DNA of 64,000 nucleotides, taken from assembly GCA_002457215.1 (NCBI GenBank), contig NTJZ01000005.1:62001-126000 (forward strand), written 5' to 3'. The DNA is from OM182 bacterium MED-G28. Its GTDB lineage: Bacteria; Pseudomonadota; Gammaproteobacteria; Pseudomonadales; Pseudohongiellaceae. Shown here one piece after another: positions 35,776 to 45,455 of this stretch (the stretch's first letter is position 1; each line of letters opens with the position of its first letter). The position numbers were made by a program, and so were the translations under genes. The notes beneath the pieces are model-generated. The model saw nothing but the letters and a program-made list of their open reading frames with translations. It was not told the DNA's origin and did not search any database.

Positions 35776-36453
35776 TTAGTTTTTAATTTTTCCTAACCAG
35801 GCATCCAAGGATTCCCAGTTCATGCGAAACATATGTGGTGCACTATCAAGAATTGCTGCATCAAGGTCAACCCCAGCCTCAGTAAGAGCATCAACAGTTT
35901 CGCCAAAGCGATCCGCCCAACCTAATTGATCAGCACCGCCTATTCTTAAATACACTGGAAAGCCAGCTAATGGCCGGTTATCTACGACTGATGTGGCTAA
36001 TGCAGGTACCGCAGCAACACCTGAATAATTCTGTGGATTACGCCGAGCAATTTCCAAAGCCGACATACCGCCATTAGAGATCCCAGCTAAAAGAACCTTA
36101 CCGTCTGCAACATTCTCTCGCTTTTGTAATTCCGTAATGAGTTGCTCCACTTTGCCATTATTTTCTTCGCCCCGGAAAGCGCGATTATTTGGCGATACGG
36201 GCACTGCTACTAACCATCCCCTTTCCGCAAAACCACCCCCAAGCCAAATAGAAGTATCACGGGATATGGAAGCATTGCCTGGCCCTCCCCCCATCAATAT
36301 CAAGAGCGGCGCAGGAATTTCGCTGGTTTCGGCCGGCTGAACTACAAACACAGCCAACCTGGATCCATCTTCCAGGGTTATTCTCTCCTGAGCTAAAGAC
36401 ATCCCAGAAAAAAGAAAAGACAGCAATAGAATAAGAGCTTGAGCATTTTTCAT
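35776..36453 (-). CDS. Exported alpha/beta hydrolase
   Basis: 225 residues with a signal peptide (cleavage near SLA-Q). PLLILMGGGPGN is the oxyanion loop, LLAGISNGGMSALEIAR has the Ser nucleophile elbow (GxSxG), YLRIGGADQLGWADR is the likely acid region and DSAPHMFRM carries the catalytic His. It is probably a carboxylesterase or peptidase of dienelactone/esterase type; the substrate is unknown. It sits between DUF6265 and the SDR, all on the minus strand, with 30-36 base gaps. Confidence 0.82.
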   Translation of the reverse strand: MKNAQALILLLSFLFSGMSLAQERITLEDGSRLAVFVVQPAETSEIPAPLLILMGGGPGNASISRDTSIWLGGGFAERGWLVAVPVSPNNRAFRGEENNGKVEQLITELQKRENVADGKVLLAGISNGGMSALEIARRNPQNYSGVAAVPALATSVVDNRPLAGFPVYLRIGGADQLGWADRFGETVDALTEAGVDLDAAILDSAPHMFRMNWESLDAWLGKIKN

Positions 36454-36482
36454 ATTCTCAGTCGCTTTAATTAGCTTGTAGA

Positions 36483-37286
36483 TTAATCAGATTCTTCACG
36501 GGCTTTATAGACCTCTTCGAAACGGTCTTGCAACCGACGCATACCACCCAGCCAACGGTCATAGTCATCAGTCTTTCGTCTCATATAAGTTAGCACCTCT
36601 GGATGTGGCAATACCAGAAAGCGCTCTTCTGCCAACGTTTCTATGACTGTATCAGCAAGTTGATCGGGCTCTAACATACCATCAAGCCCCGCTACCCCTC
36701 CGTCTCCACCCGCCGTCATAGCGGTGCGCACCGCTTGCGGGCAAAGCGCCGAAACTTTAATGCCTCTATTTCCATAAGTAATCGATAGCCACTCTGCGAA
36801 GCCAATTGCCGCATGCTTGGTTGCCGCGTAGGGGGCCGACCCGACTTGGTTTAAGAGCCCAGCTGCTGAGGAGGTATTCAATAAGTAACCTTCTCCCCTT
36901 TCCAGCATGCCTGGCAAAACTGCTCTAGCAGCAAAAACATGAGACATTACATTGATATCCCAAATTGTTTGCCACTTATCCGTAGACAGGTCTTCCCCAC
37001 CTGGCGTGAAAATTCCGGCATTGGAACAAAACAAATCGATGTGCCCAAATGCGCTCAGAGATTTCTTAACTAATTCTTCAACCTCATTCTCATCGGCAAC
37101 ATCGCAGGTGATTCCTAATACTTTTGTTTGCTCATTGATATCGCGGACTGTAGCGTCAACGCCTTCAGAATTAATGTCGGTGACAACAACAGCTTTAGCA
37201 CCTTCCTTTGCGAAGCGCTCGCAAAGTGATTTTCCAATTCCACTAGCCGCACCGGTTACAACTACTACTTTGTCTTTGATTTGCAT
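36483..37286 (-). CDS. SDR family oxidoreductase
   Basis: 267 residues. TGAASGIGKSLCERFA is the NAD(P) glycine motif, CSNAGIF the NAG motif, and YAATKHAAIGFAEWL the YxxxK catalytic pair with Ser upstream. It oxidises or reduces an alcohol/ketone. The C-terminal tail (DDYDRWLGGMRRLQ) resembles members near acyl-CoA metabolism genes. It lies 20 bases from the flavin oxidoreductase on the same strand, probably one transcript. Confidence 0.9.
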   Translation of the reverse strand: MQIKDKVVVVTGAASGIGKSLCERFAKEGAKAVVVTDINSEGVDATVRDINEQTKVLGITCDVADENEVEELVKKSLSAFGHIDLFCSNAGIFTPGGEDLSTDKWQTIWDINVMSHVFAARAVLPGMLERGEGYLLNTSSAAGLLNQVGSAPYAATKHAAIGFAEWLSITYGNRGIKVSALCPQAVRTAMTAGGDGGVAGLDGMLEPDQLADTVIETLAEERFLVLPHPEVLTYMRRKTDDYDRWLGGMRRLQDRFEEVYKAREESD

Positions 37287-37306
37287 CTACTGCTTCCTTA
37301 TTCGGC

Positions 37307-38284
37307 TTATGCCGACACGGTACTTCCTAGCCGCTCATTAATAATTTCTTCAGCCTCTCTAACGATCCGAGATATCAATTCATCGCAAGTCGGAACGTCA
37401 TCTATTAATCCCACAACCATCCCCGCCGACCAAATACCTTTATCCAGATCTCCGGAATCAAATAATTCTCTCCCTTTAACTCCCTGAACTAAAGGCTGAA
37501 TATCTTCAAATCTAGTTTCGCCATCCTGGCTTTCAATCTCTACAACTTGTTCTGCGACGCTATTTTTGAAAACCCGCGCCGTGTTTCGCAAGGATCTATA
37601 GATAAGCGAAGTATCCAATTCCGAGGCGTCCACCATTTTTTGCTTAACATTCTCGTGAATAGGGGCTTCTTTGGTGACCATAAAACGGGTACCCATATTT
37701 ATTCCATCCGCACCCATAGCCAGTGCAGCAGCCAAACCTCGACCATCGCCTAATCCGCCAGAGGCGAGAAACGGTATTTTCAATCTGCGGGCGGCCAATG
37801 GCAACAAAATCATATTGGTGACGTCATCTTCCCCTGGATGACCTGCACACTCGAAACCATCAACACTTACCATGTCACAACCAATTTTTTCAGCCTTCAG
37901 TGAATGTCGAATAGAGGTGCATTTGTGAATAACTTTGATGCCTGCCTCTTTAAATAGGGGGAGAAATGGCTCAGGATTGCGGCCGGCGGTTTCAACGATC
38001 TTAATTCCAGAGTCGACAATTGCCTGAGCGTACTCCTCATAGGGGACCGGCTTGATTGTGGGAAGAATTGTAAGATTTACCGCAAAGGGTTTGTCGGTCA
38101 TTTCACGGCACTGGTCGATTTCCTTAATCAGATCTTCTGGAGTGGGCTGAGTCAGCCCAGTGATGATCCCCAATCCGCCCGCGTTAGAGACTGCCGAGGC
38201 TAACCCTGCTAATCCAACCCACTGCATACCTCCCTGGACTATCGGATGCTCGATTCCCAACATTTCTGTCACTCTCGTACGCAT
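37307..38284 (-). CDS. NAD(P)H-dependent flavin oxidoreductase (nitronate monooxygenase family)
   Basis: 325 residues. MLGIEHPIVQGGMQWVGLA begins an FMN-binding TIM barrel as in nitronate monooxygenases and FabK-like reductases; GFECAGHPGEDDV, FLASGGLGDGRG and ADGINMGTRFM complete the FMN site. It probably oxidises nitronates or reduces enoyl/acyl compounds, and its link with SDR and hydrolase genes suggests acyl catabolism. The promoter region lies in the gap shared with the TonB receptor gene. Confidence 0.88.
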   Translation of the reverse strand: MRTRVTEMLGIEHPIVQGGMQWVGLAGLASAVSNAGGLGIITGLTQPTPEDLIKEIDQCREMTDKPFAVNLTILPTIKPVPYEEYAQAIVDSGIKIVETAGRNPEPFLPLFKEAGIKVIHKCTSIRHSLKAEKIGCDMVSVDGFECAGHPGEDDVTNMILLPLAARRLKIPFLASGGLGDGRGLAAALAMGADGINMGTRFMVTKEAPIHENVKQKMVDASELDTSLIYRSLRNTARVFKNSVAEQVVEIESQDGETRFEDIQPLVQGVKGRELFDSGDLDKGIWSAGMVVGLIDDVPTCDELISRIVREAEEIINERLGSTVSA

Positions 38285-38620
38285 TTACTCTAGATCTCCC
38301 TTTTTAAGATGCTTGAAAACACCTAAAAATGGGGGTTTCAGCACCGAGCGACTAGTTTACGTGGTCTAACGCAGCGGTGCAAAGACGTGAGATTTGTTAC
38401 ACATTCTGTGATATATTTGCCAACTTTTGTGAGAACCACCAGCAAAAACTCCCTCGATACAGCCTGGGAGCAGTAAAATAATAGTTCACTTCAGCAAATC
38501 TATTAGTTGATGAATTAATAATTTTAGAAAGTCACAGTTGGATAAGAATCTTGAAACTACTATTGCCTGAAATTTCTATCTAGAGATAGGCAGTATGGCA
38601 AACTAGAAATGGAGAAAGAC
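38285..38620. other. Divergent intergenic region, 336 bases
   Basis: Between the flavin oxidoreductase and the TonB receptor. No ORF, no Fur box and no cobalamin-riboswitch-like core could be recognised by eye. An AT-rich segment near 38500-38540 may hold the receptor promoter. Confidence 0.3.
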
Positions 38621-40702
38621 ATGATGCGCAAACTACTGGTTTCCAGTATCGCAACTGCAACAGCGATGATTGCAGCCCCTGCTATCGGGCAATCACAAAG
38701 TGGCATACAGGCGATTGAAGAAATCGAAGTATTTTCCACGAATCGAAGAACTGAAGGGCTAGCAGACGTTAATGCAGCGGTTTCAGTAATTGGCGAAGAA
38801 GAACTAGACCTAATTGCCCATACACATTACCAAGAAGCATTGGCTCGTATTCCTGGAGTTAGCGGTAATCGAAACAATGGCCAAGAAAGCTTAATGGCGA
38901 TCAGATCCCCAGTACTCACAGGTAACGGCGCCTGTGGCGCTTTCCTCGTCGCTGAAAACGGAATTCCTGTCCGCTCTGCGGGTTTCTGTAACGTAAACGA
39001 AATGTTTGACACGCATTCTGAAAATGCGGCTGGCATCGAAGTAGTTCGAGGACCTGGAAGTGTTTTCTGGGGCTCGAATGCTCTACATGGGCTCGTCAAT
39101 GTAGTTCTTCCCTCTCCTGGTGACGTTGGCGAATTCACTCTTGAAGGCGGACCGAGAGGTTCATCACGAATTAAAGCTTCCTACGGTCAAGACTATGGAA
39201 ACTTCGCCCAGTCTCTATACATAACTGGCGTGAACGAAGAAGGCTATCGAGACGATAGCGGTGTTGATCAGCAAAAGGTTAGCTGGCTGTATGAATACAC
39301 TCTGGACAATGGCATCAAGATGGATGGTGGATTCAGCTATCTAAATTTGAATCAAGAAACCGCTGGTTATGTTGTCGGTGATGGCGGATACAAAGACACT
39401 ACTATGCGGGATACAAATCCGAATCCTGAAGCCTATCGCGATAGCGTTAATAGCCGGATATGGACTCGTTTCACAATGGAATCGGGTGATTGGGAATACG
39501 TACTTACGCCTTACTTCCGTGAAGTGAATATGAATTTCATACAACACTTCTTGCCAGGCACTCCGATTGAAGATACCGAACACAGAAGCTTGGGTTTCCA
39601 ATTCGCGGCTTATCGCGACTTAGGCAATGATTCCACATTCTCATACGGTCTTGACGTTGAAAGTACTGACGGGAATTTATTTCAGTCCCAGCCAAACCCA
39701 ACTCAAGGTTCATTTTTCTTAAGAAACACACTTCCTCAAGGCGCTCACTACGATTATGAAGTAGAAGCGCGCCAAATTGCATTGTTCGCCAACTACGAAA
39801 CCGCCTTGTCTGATAACTGGAGGCTCTCTATTGGCGCACGTGCAGAGAAGATGGAATATGACTATGACAATAAAATGCTGGATGGACGAACTGATGACCA
39901 GGGGGTTGCTTGCAGATTCGGTTGTCGTTATTCCCGCCCCGGGGACCGGAATGATACCTTTGAAGATATTTCTCCAAAGATTGGCCTGAGCTATCAGTTA
40001 AATAATAACAATAGCCTGCAATTACGTGCTCAAAGAGGAATCCGCGCACCTCAGGCAACCGAACTGTATCGTCTACAAGGTTCACAGACTGTTGCAGATT
40101 TAGATTCTGTCGAACTTGATAGCTATGAATTTGCATTTCAAGGGGCTAACAGCGATTTAGACTACTCCGTTACTGGCTACTTTATGCAGAAGGAAAATGA
40201 AATTCTGCGCGACAGTTCACGTACAAATCTAAACGGGAGTGACACCGAGCATGTAGGTGTTGAGTTAAGCGCCGGATACAACCTCTCAGATAACTTATCG
40301 CTTCGCGGTGTTATTAATTATGCCCACCATACTTATGAGAATGATCTGATCTCTGGTGGTCAAAATATTAATGGAAATAGAATTGATACAGCACCTGACA
40401 CCTTCGGTAATATAAGACTCAGTTATCGTGCCAATGGCAATTTACGTACGGAATTGGAGTGGGCACATATGGGCGAATACTACACAAACCCAGAAAATAC
40501 GGCAGGTTATGGTGGTCATGATCTAGTAAATCTCCGCACGCAATATACGGTAAACGATGATTTGTCACTGTACATTAATATTATGAATCTTACTGATCAA
40601 AAATATGCAGAACGTGCAGATTGGACTACTTTTACAGGTGATCGCTACTTCCCTGGCGAGCCGGCAAGAATTTTTGCAGGATTTACCTGGAAATATCGCT
40701 AA
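38621..40702 (+). CDS. TonB-dependent outer-membrane receptor
   Basis: 693 residues from ATG 38621 (spaced 6 bases from GGAG; an ATG 12 bases earlier overlaps that GGAG and is less likely). Signal peptide to AIGQS, a TonB-box-like IEEIEVFSTNRR, a plug with SVIGEEELDLIAHTHYQEAL, GIEVVRGPGSVFWGSNALHG, then a barrel ending RIFAGFTWKYR. RGPGSVxWG places it near siderophore, heme or vitamin receptors. The ligand is unknown. A terminator follows. Confidence 0.92.
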   Translation: MMRKLLVSSIATATAMIAAPAIGQSQSGIQAIEEIEVFSTNRRTEGLADVNAAVSVIGEEELDLIAHTHYQEALARIPGVSGNRNNGQESLMAIRSPVLTGNGACGAFLVAENGIPVRSAGFCNVNEMFDTHSENAAGIEVVRGPGSVFWGSNALHGLVNVVLPSPGDVGEFTLEGGPRGSSRIKASYGQDYGNFAQSLYITGVNEEGYRDDSGVDQQKVSWLYEYTLDNGIKMDGGFSYLNLNQETAGYVVGDGGYKDTTMRDTNPNPEAYRDSVNSRIWTRFTMESGDWEYVLTPYFREVNMNFIQHFLPGTPIEDTEHRSLGFQFAAYRDLGNDSTFSYGLDVESTDGNLFQSQPNPTQGSFFLRNTLPQGAHYDYEVEARQIALFANYETALSDNWRLSIGARAEKMEYDYDNKMLDGRTDDQGVACRFGCRYSRPGDRNDTFEDISPKIGLSYQLNNNNSLQLRAQRGIRAPQATELYRLQGSQTVADLDSVELDSYEFAFQGANSDLDYSVTGYFMQKENEILRDSSRTNLNGSDTEHVGVELSAGYNLSDNLSLRGVINYAHHTYENDLISGGQNINGNRIDTAPDTFGNIRLSYRANGNLRTELEWAHMGEYYTNPENTAGYGGHDLVNLRTQYTVNDDLSLYINIMNLTDQKYAERADWTTFTGDRYFPGEPARIFAGFTWKYR

Positions 40703-40724
40703 TCCTTGTCTAGCCATCACAATC

Positions 40725-40757
40725 TAAAAAATGCCGACTATAGTCGGCATTTTTTTA
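40725..40757 (+). terminator. Terminator after second TonB receptor
   Basis: AAAAAATGCCGACTA pairs with TAGTCGGCATTTTTT (arms 40726-40740 and 40741-40755) with a T run. Confidence 0.87.
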
Positions 40758-40781
40758 TCATGCTGTAATTAACTAACCTCT

Positions 40782-41429
40782 ATGGATAAAACTAAACAAA
40801 AGAACATCTATGAAGCTTTGCTGCGTTTTTTTCTGTCTAAACAGGCGGAAAAGCCCAGTAGGATTTTTCATCCAGAATTAGATGTGTATCAAACTGCGAA
40901 AAACGAAAGCGAACTGCGCAAGGCCGCAGTACTTTTGCCAATAACACGCCCAGAAGATGGCAGTGGTAGTCATTTAGTATTAACAGTTCGCTCGGAAAAT
41001 TTGAAAAGCCATGCTGGACAGATAAGCTTGCCTGGAGGAACTCAGGAGGAGCAGGACGAAGACTCTATCGCTACAGCCCTGCGAGAAAGCGAAGAAGAAA
41101 TCGGACTTGCATCAAATCATGTAGAAGTAATCGGTAGATTAGGCGACCTAGTACTCCCTTCTGGTTTTTTAATAACGCCTATCGTTGGCATCATTAATAA
41201 AAATTTGAATTTTGTCGCGCAGCCACAAGAAGTAGCTGATATATTCCAAGCTCCCTTGGAATTAATTCTAGATGTAACTGCCTATCAAAAATTTACCGTT
41301 CCTTTTGAAGGAAAAGATAGAACTGTCTTGGAAATACATTTTGAAGATTATCGAATTTGGGGAGCGACTGCGGCAATACTATTCCATCTCGCCAATGAGA
41401 TTAAAAACTATGAAAATTATTCAGACTAA
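40782..41429 (+). CDS. nudL: CoA-pyrophosphatase-type Nudix hydrolase (NudL-like)
   Basis: 215 residues. LKSHAGQISLPGG precedes a full Nudix box, GGxxxxxDxxxxxxALRESEEEIGL, in the NudL/CoAse pattern (LLTKRSxxLxxHxGQISFPGG). It should cleave CoA or oxidised CoA to phosphopantetheine and adenosine 3',5'-bisphosphate. It ends 3 bases before the convergent diguanylate cyclase. Confidence 0.85.
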   Translation: MDKTKQKNIYEALLRFFLSKQAEKPSRIFHPELDVYQTAKNESELRKAAVLLPITRPEDGSGSHLVLTVRSENLKSHAGQISLPGGTQEEQDEDSIATALRESEEEIGLASNHVEVIGRLGDLVLPSGFLITPIVGIINKNLNFVAQPQEVADIFQAPLELILDVTAYQKFTVPFEGKDRTVLEIHFEDYRIWGATAAILFHLANEIKNYENYSD

Positions 41430-41432
41430 GAA

Positions 41433-42110
41433 TCAGAGGTACTTGCCAAGACTTCTTTTTTTATCACCACTAAGGCCTTCGCATTTTTCGTAATAAGATG
41501 CATAACAAACTCGATTTCTGCCTTCCTGCTTCGCCGTATAAAGAAACCCATCAACTCTATCTATGAATTCTTTCTCGGTGGATTTGTCACCATGGTTATA
41601 AACATGGACTCCAAAGCTTGCTTTTATTTCTAGGACTAAGTTGCCAGCGCTTACTGATGAGTGTTCAATAATGAATCGAAGTCGATTAGCCAAGTGCACG
41701 CCCTCTCGCAGGTTAGTATCGGGCAAAATCAACGCGAACTCTTCTCCACCATAACGACAGGGAATATCCAATCGACGAATGGTATTACGAATTAAACTCG
41801 AAATCTGAGTTAAAACTACATTACCAACTTCGTGGCCATAGATATCATTGATAGATTTAAAATGATCTAAATCACACATGATTAAGCAAGTAGGCTGACC
41901 GGAACGACGGGTGCGTTCCATCTCCAAGCTAAGAGCTTCGGAAAAGTAACGATAATTGAAAAGGCCAGTTAATTCATCGGTACGAACCATGGCAGCCAAT
42001 AGCCTAACTTCTTCCCGAAGCTGGTCGACTTCCGCCAGTTTCATGCAATTGTCACCATCCGATCGGCGCGGCACTAGTTCAGTTTCTCTAATTTCATGAG
42101 GTTCTTTCAT
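41433..42110 (-). CDS. GGDEF-domain diguanylate cyclase
   Basis: 225 residues, mostly one GGDEF domain: DELTGLFNYRYFSEALSLE, MCDLDHFKSINDIYGHEVGN, then CRYGGEEFALILPD with the active-site GGEEF. RRLD lies five residues before GGEEF, an intact RxxD inhibitory site. There is a short N-terminal helix but no recognised sensor. It makes cyclic di-GMP for switching between motile and attached life. Confidence 0.9.
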   Translation of the reverse strand: MKEPHEIRETELVPRRSDGDNCMKLAEVDQLREEVRLLAAMVRTDELTGLFNYRYFSEALSLEMERTRRSGQPTCLIMCDLDHFKSINDIYGHEVGNVVLTQISSLIRNTIRRLDIPCRYGGEEFALILPDTNLREGVHLANRLRFIIEHSSVSAGNLVLEIKASFGVHVYNHGDKSTEKEFIDRVDGFLYTAKQEGRNRVCYASYYEKCEGLSGDKKRSLGKYL

Positions 42111-42290
42111 AGATTTTTGGTGTCGACTGAGCCCTCTAAGTTACTGAATTAATGGCTTTTTTTCTTCTCTTTTAAAACTAAACTTCGGCCCAATATTGGA
42201 CAGTAGCACAAAGCCGCCTCAGCAAGAATACCCTGCAGCAGTTTTTGAAACCTAGTTCGTTAATTTCAGATAGTTAAAAAATGAGGAAAA

Positions 42291-43988
42291 TTAGGGCATC
42301 GCCCAATCTGGAAGCCCACCCAATACGCCAAATGTGAGGTCTCCAAGGGTATAAACGAAGATGGTAAGCAAGAAGACCGATAGGATATCTAGCCATACCC
42401 CAGCAATAACCATTTTCATAATAGGTATCCTCCCCGATCCGTAAACAATTGCATTGGGAGGCGTTGAAACAGGCAGCATAAAAGCGCAGGAGGCAGCAAG
42501 AGTCGTAGGGATTAGTAAAAGGAGTGGATGCGCTTCAATCGCTTGGGCAAGACTGGCCATTATCGGCAACGACAATGAGATAGTTGCTGTGTTCGAAGCT
42601 ACCTCAGTGAGACCTGTAATAAATGCGACCGTACTTATTACAATTACCAATGGCTCCGCATCACCGAGCAGGGCACCCAGCTGCACCGCAGTGAAGTCTG
42701 AAAGTCCTGAAGTCCCAAATCCCTTAGCAATCGCTAAGCCGCCGCCAAACAAGATGAGGATTCCCCAGGGTAATCGCTTAGCATCTTCCCAATCCATGAG
42801 GCGACCACCGACGGCTTTACTGGCAGGGATCATAAACAAAGTTAAAGCCACAGCAATCGATACACTGCCGTCATCGATCATGAAACCAATTGGATTAGAC
42901 CCAATCGATCGTAGAAAGTTATCAAGATAGTAGCTCCATCCGAACACGTCAACTTCTGGCCCAAACAGTCGCTCCTTGCGAGTTATTAGCAGCACTGCAA
43001 ACGCAAAGAAGACGATACTTACGCGTTTTTCTTCGGTGGACATTATTCCCAGCTTTTTAATCTCAGTCTGAATAAACTCCTTACCGCTAAAAGGTGTGGT
43101 TGCCGGAAGCGGAAACACAAACCTCGTTAAAAGTACCCAAGCGATAAGCATGTATATAAAACTCATTGGCAGAGCGAAAAACATCCAAGTGGAAAATGTA
43201 ATTTCAGGGGCCTCAGGGAATAACTGTGACATCTGCGTGATTAAGACTGCATTTGGAGGGGTACCAATCAAGGTGGCAAATCCACCAATTGAAGCGCCAT
43301 AAGCAATGCCTAATAAGAGTGTTAGGGAAAAATTTTCTGCACGACTGTCTATCGTACCGCCTTCGGCAGCAACTTTTTTGTTAAGCTCTTCATAGAGCAA
43401 TACAAGAGACATACCCATAGGCATCATCATTAACGCGGTAGCCGTATTGGACAGCCACATGGAGAGAAACCCAGTTGCAACCATGAAACCTAATACCAGT
43501 CGGTGAGGTTGGCCGCCAATGATGCGTAATATGTGTAAAGCAATTCGCTTATGTAGATTCCATTTTTCTACCGCTACCGCGATCATGAATCCACCCATAA
43601 AGAGCAGAATTATCCAGTCCATGTACTGGTTCGCAACATTCGGAAAAATGATGTCGAAATCACGGGCCGAGAACCCTTCGGCAAAAGTCGCATTTTCTAA
43701 ATCGACACGATTGCCAGCCGGCAATTCGCGGCCTCGCATAATCCCCATAAGAGGAAAGAGAACAACGGGCAGCAAAGCGGTAGCAGAAAGCGGGATTGCC
43801 TCAGTAATCCACCAAATTGCCATCAATACAATAATGGCAGCCATGCGAGTTACTAAAGGATTATTAGGCTCTAGATCAACAAATAACAACATTAAAAGAA
43901 AGACTGCAGGGCCAAGCCACAATCCAATTCTACTTCGAACAGGGGATGAGATAGGTTCAGCCATTTCTGACTCTGCAGTATTAGTCAT
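42291..43988 (-). CDS. DASS/SLC13-family anion symporter
   Basis: 565 residues and about 11-12 transmembrane helices. MAIWWITEAIPLSATALLP, SMWLSNTATALMMMPMG (SNT motif), GTPPNAVLI and the second SNT-like VASNTATISLSLPIM are the twin Na+/substrate-binding loops. It should import dicarboxylates (succinate type) or sulfate with Na+. A central hydrophilic loop lies near residues 300-330. Confidence 0.9.
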   Translation of the reverse strand: MTNTAESEMAEPISSPVRSRIGLWLGPAVFLLMLLFVDLEPNNPLVTRMAAIIVLMAIWWITEAIPLSATALLPVVLFPLMGIMRGRELPAGNRVDLENATFAEGFSARDFDIIFPNVANQYMDWIILLFMGGFMIAVAVEKWNLHKRIALHILRIIGGQPHRLVLGFMVATGFLSMWLSNTATALMMMPMGMSLVLLYEELNKKVAAEGGTIDSRAENFSLTLLLGIAYGASIGGFATLIGTPPNAVLITQMSQLFPEAPEITFSTWMFFALPMSFIYMLIAWVLLTRFVFPLPATTPFSGKEFIQTEIKKLGIMSTEEKRVSIVFFAFAVLLITRKERLFGPEVDVFGWSYYLDNFLRSIGSNPIGFMIDDGSVSIAVALTLFMIPASKAVGGRLMDWEDAKRLPWGILILFGGGLAIAKGFGTSGLSDFTAVQLGALLGDAEPLVIVISTVAFITGLTEVASNTATISLSLPIMASLAQAIEAHPLLLLIPTTLAASCAFMLPVSTPPNAIVYGSGRIPIMKMVIAGVWLDILSVFLLTIFVYTLGDLTFGVLGGLPDWAMP

Positions 43989-44049
43989 AGTTCAACATTT
44001 TTATTCTTTCTTATTTAGTTCTTAACCTAATTCAGAAGTGATAACCCAG

Positions 44050-44760
44050 CTAAAAAATCTCATTTAAGAAATTTACCAGAGTTTGATAGCTGCGCTTTTC
44101 AGCTACCTCACTGTACACCGTACCGAAATCAGGATTATTGGCTGCAGGGTTTGTGAAGGCATGCATAGTTTGTCCGTAGGCATGAACCTGCCAATCAGCT
44201 TCTGCCTCAGTCATTTCCGCCTCAAAAGCTAAAACCTGTTCAGGCGGAACCATTGGATCTTCATGACCATGCAAACAAAGTACTTTACTCTTTATAGCTT
44301 CATTGACAACATTTCCAGGCGCAAGAATACCATGAATACTAACAACTCCTAAAACTTCGGCGCCAGACCTTGCTAATTCCAGGACACACATTCCACCGAA
44401 ACAGTAGCCCATAGCAGCTACCTTAACAGCATCTACTTGAGGAATATTTCTGCCGGCCACAAGGGCAGCGTTAACCCGCCGTCTTAATGCGGCTCGATCT
44501 TCAGCAAGAGGATTCATCAATGAGGAATTGAGTGCCGCATCGCCGTCTGCACCAAAAACACCTTTCCCATACATGTCGAGAGCAAAGCCAACGTAACCCA
44601 TGGAAGCAATTTTTTCGGCAGCATTACAAGCAAACTCTCTACGCCCACTCCAATCATGAGCCACCAACACCAGGGGTTTTTGCGAGTCTGCTTCTTCGTA
44701 GGCCACATAGGCTTCGAGGGGAGTGACCCCGTCATGATAATCGAGATGTCGTGTGATCAT
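44050..44760 (-). CDS. Dienelactone hydrolase family protein
   Basis: 236 residues. AAMGYCFGGMCVLELAR has the Cys nucleophile elbow GxCxGG typical of dienelactone hydrolases; CLHGHEDPMVPPEQ is the acid region and VHAYGQTMHAFTNP carries the catalytic His. It hydrolyses lactones or esters. No aromatic-degradation genes adjoin it. Co-directional with the peroxiredoxin upstream (46-base gap). Confidence 0.88.
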   Translation of the reverse strand: MITRHLDYHDGVTPLEAYVAYEEADSQKPLVLVAHDWSGRREFACNAAEKIASMGYVGFALDMYGKGVFGADGDAALNSSLMNPLAEDRAALRRRVNAALVAGRNIPQVDAVKVAAMGYCFGGMCVLELARSGAEVLGVVSIHGILAPGNVVNEAIKSKVLCLHGHEDPMVPPEQVLAFEAEMTEAEADWQVHAYGQTMHAFTNPAANNPDFGTVYSEVAEKRSYQTLVNFLNEIF

Positions 44761-44806
44761 TCTAATTTATAGCCTTCTAATGTGACACTTGGAACTTACC
44801 AAATAT

Positions 44807-45286
44807 TTACAGAGCTTCGAGCATAGCTTCCGCTGCACTTACTTTAATCTCACCCGGTGCTTCAATCCCCAGATAAGTCACTGTTCCATCTTCGACAATC
44901 ATGCCAAAACGCTGTGCTCTTGCGCCCATACCAAAACCGCTAGCATCTAATGCAAGGCCGATAGCATTCGTGAATTCACCATTACCGTCTGCCAACATTA
45001 AGATCTCCTCAGCATTTTGTGCATTACCCCATGCACCCATGACAAAAGCATCATTCACTGCCATACAGGCAATTGTGTCTGCGCCTTTAGCCTTAATTGC
45101 ATCGGCATTGACCACAAACCCAGGCAAATGCGTCATGGAGCATCCAGGTGTAAACGCACCAGGAACAGCAAAGAAAACAACTTTCTTGCCGCCAAAAACT
45201 TCTTCACTGCTCATACCCTTGGGGCCATCGGCAGTCATTACCTTAAAATTCGCTGCAGGAACCTTGTCTCCAACCTGGATAGTCAT
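44807..45286 (-). CDS. Peroxiredoxin of the Prx5/redoxin type (Cys form)
   Basis: 159 residues from the ATG at 45286, which has AGGAG 10 bases before it; an in-frame start at 45346 adds 20 residues unlike the family. FFAVPGAFTPGCSMTHLPGF holds the peroxidatic Cys49 with the P-x-x-FTPxC pattern of Prx5 enzymes. It is cytoplasmic and reduces H2O2 and organic peroxides. It contrasts with the two UGA-containing peroxiredoxins in this window. Confidence 0.92.
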   Translation of the reverse strand: MTIQVGDKVPAANFKVMTADGPKGMSSEEVFGGKKVVFFAVPGAFTPGCSMTHLPGFVVNADAIKAKGADTIACMAVNDAFVMGAWGNAQNAEEILMLADGNGEFTNAIGLALDASGFGMGARAQRFGMIVEDGTVTYLGIEAPGEIKVSAAEAMLEAL

Positions 45287-45455
45287 GCTATTTCTCCTAA
45301 TTATTCGTTGAATTGAAAAGAGCCTAAGGGATACTAGCAAAATCAATCGGACATTCTAAGCATTGGTCCAATAATTCGCTGATGTGCTGAGCTGCATATT
45401 AAGCAAACATGAACAAGCAGCAAATGATTAGGTTATAGAAAGCATCTTTCTCGCT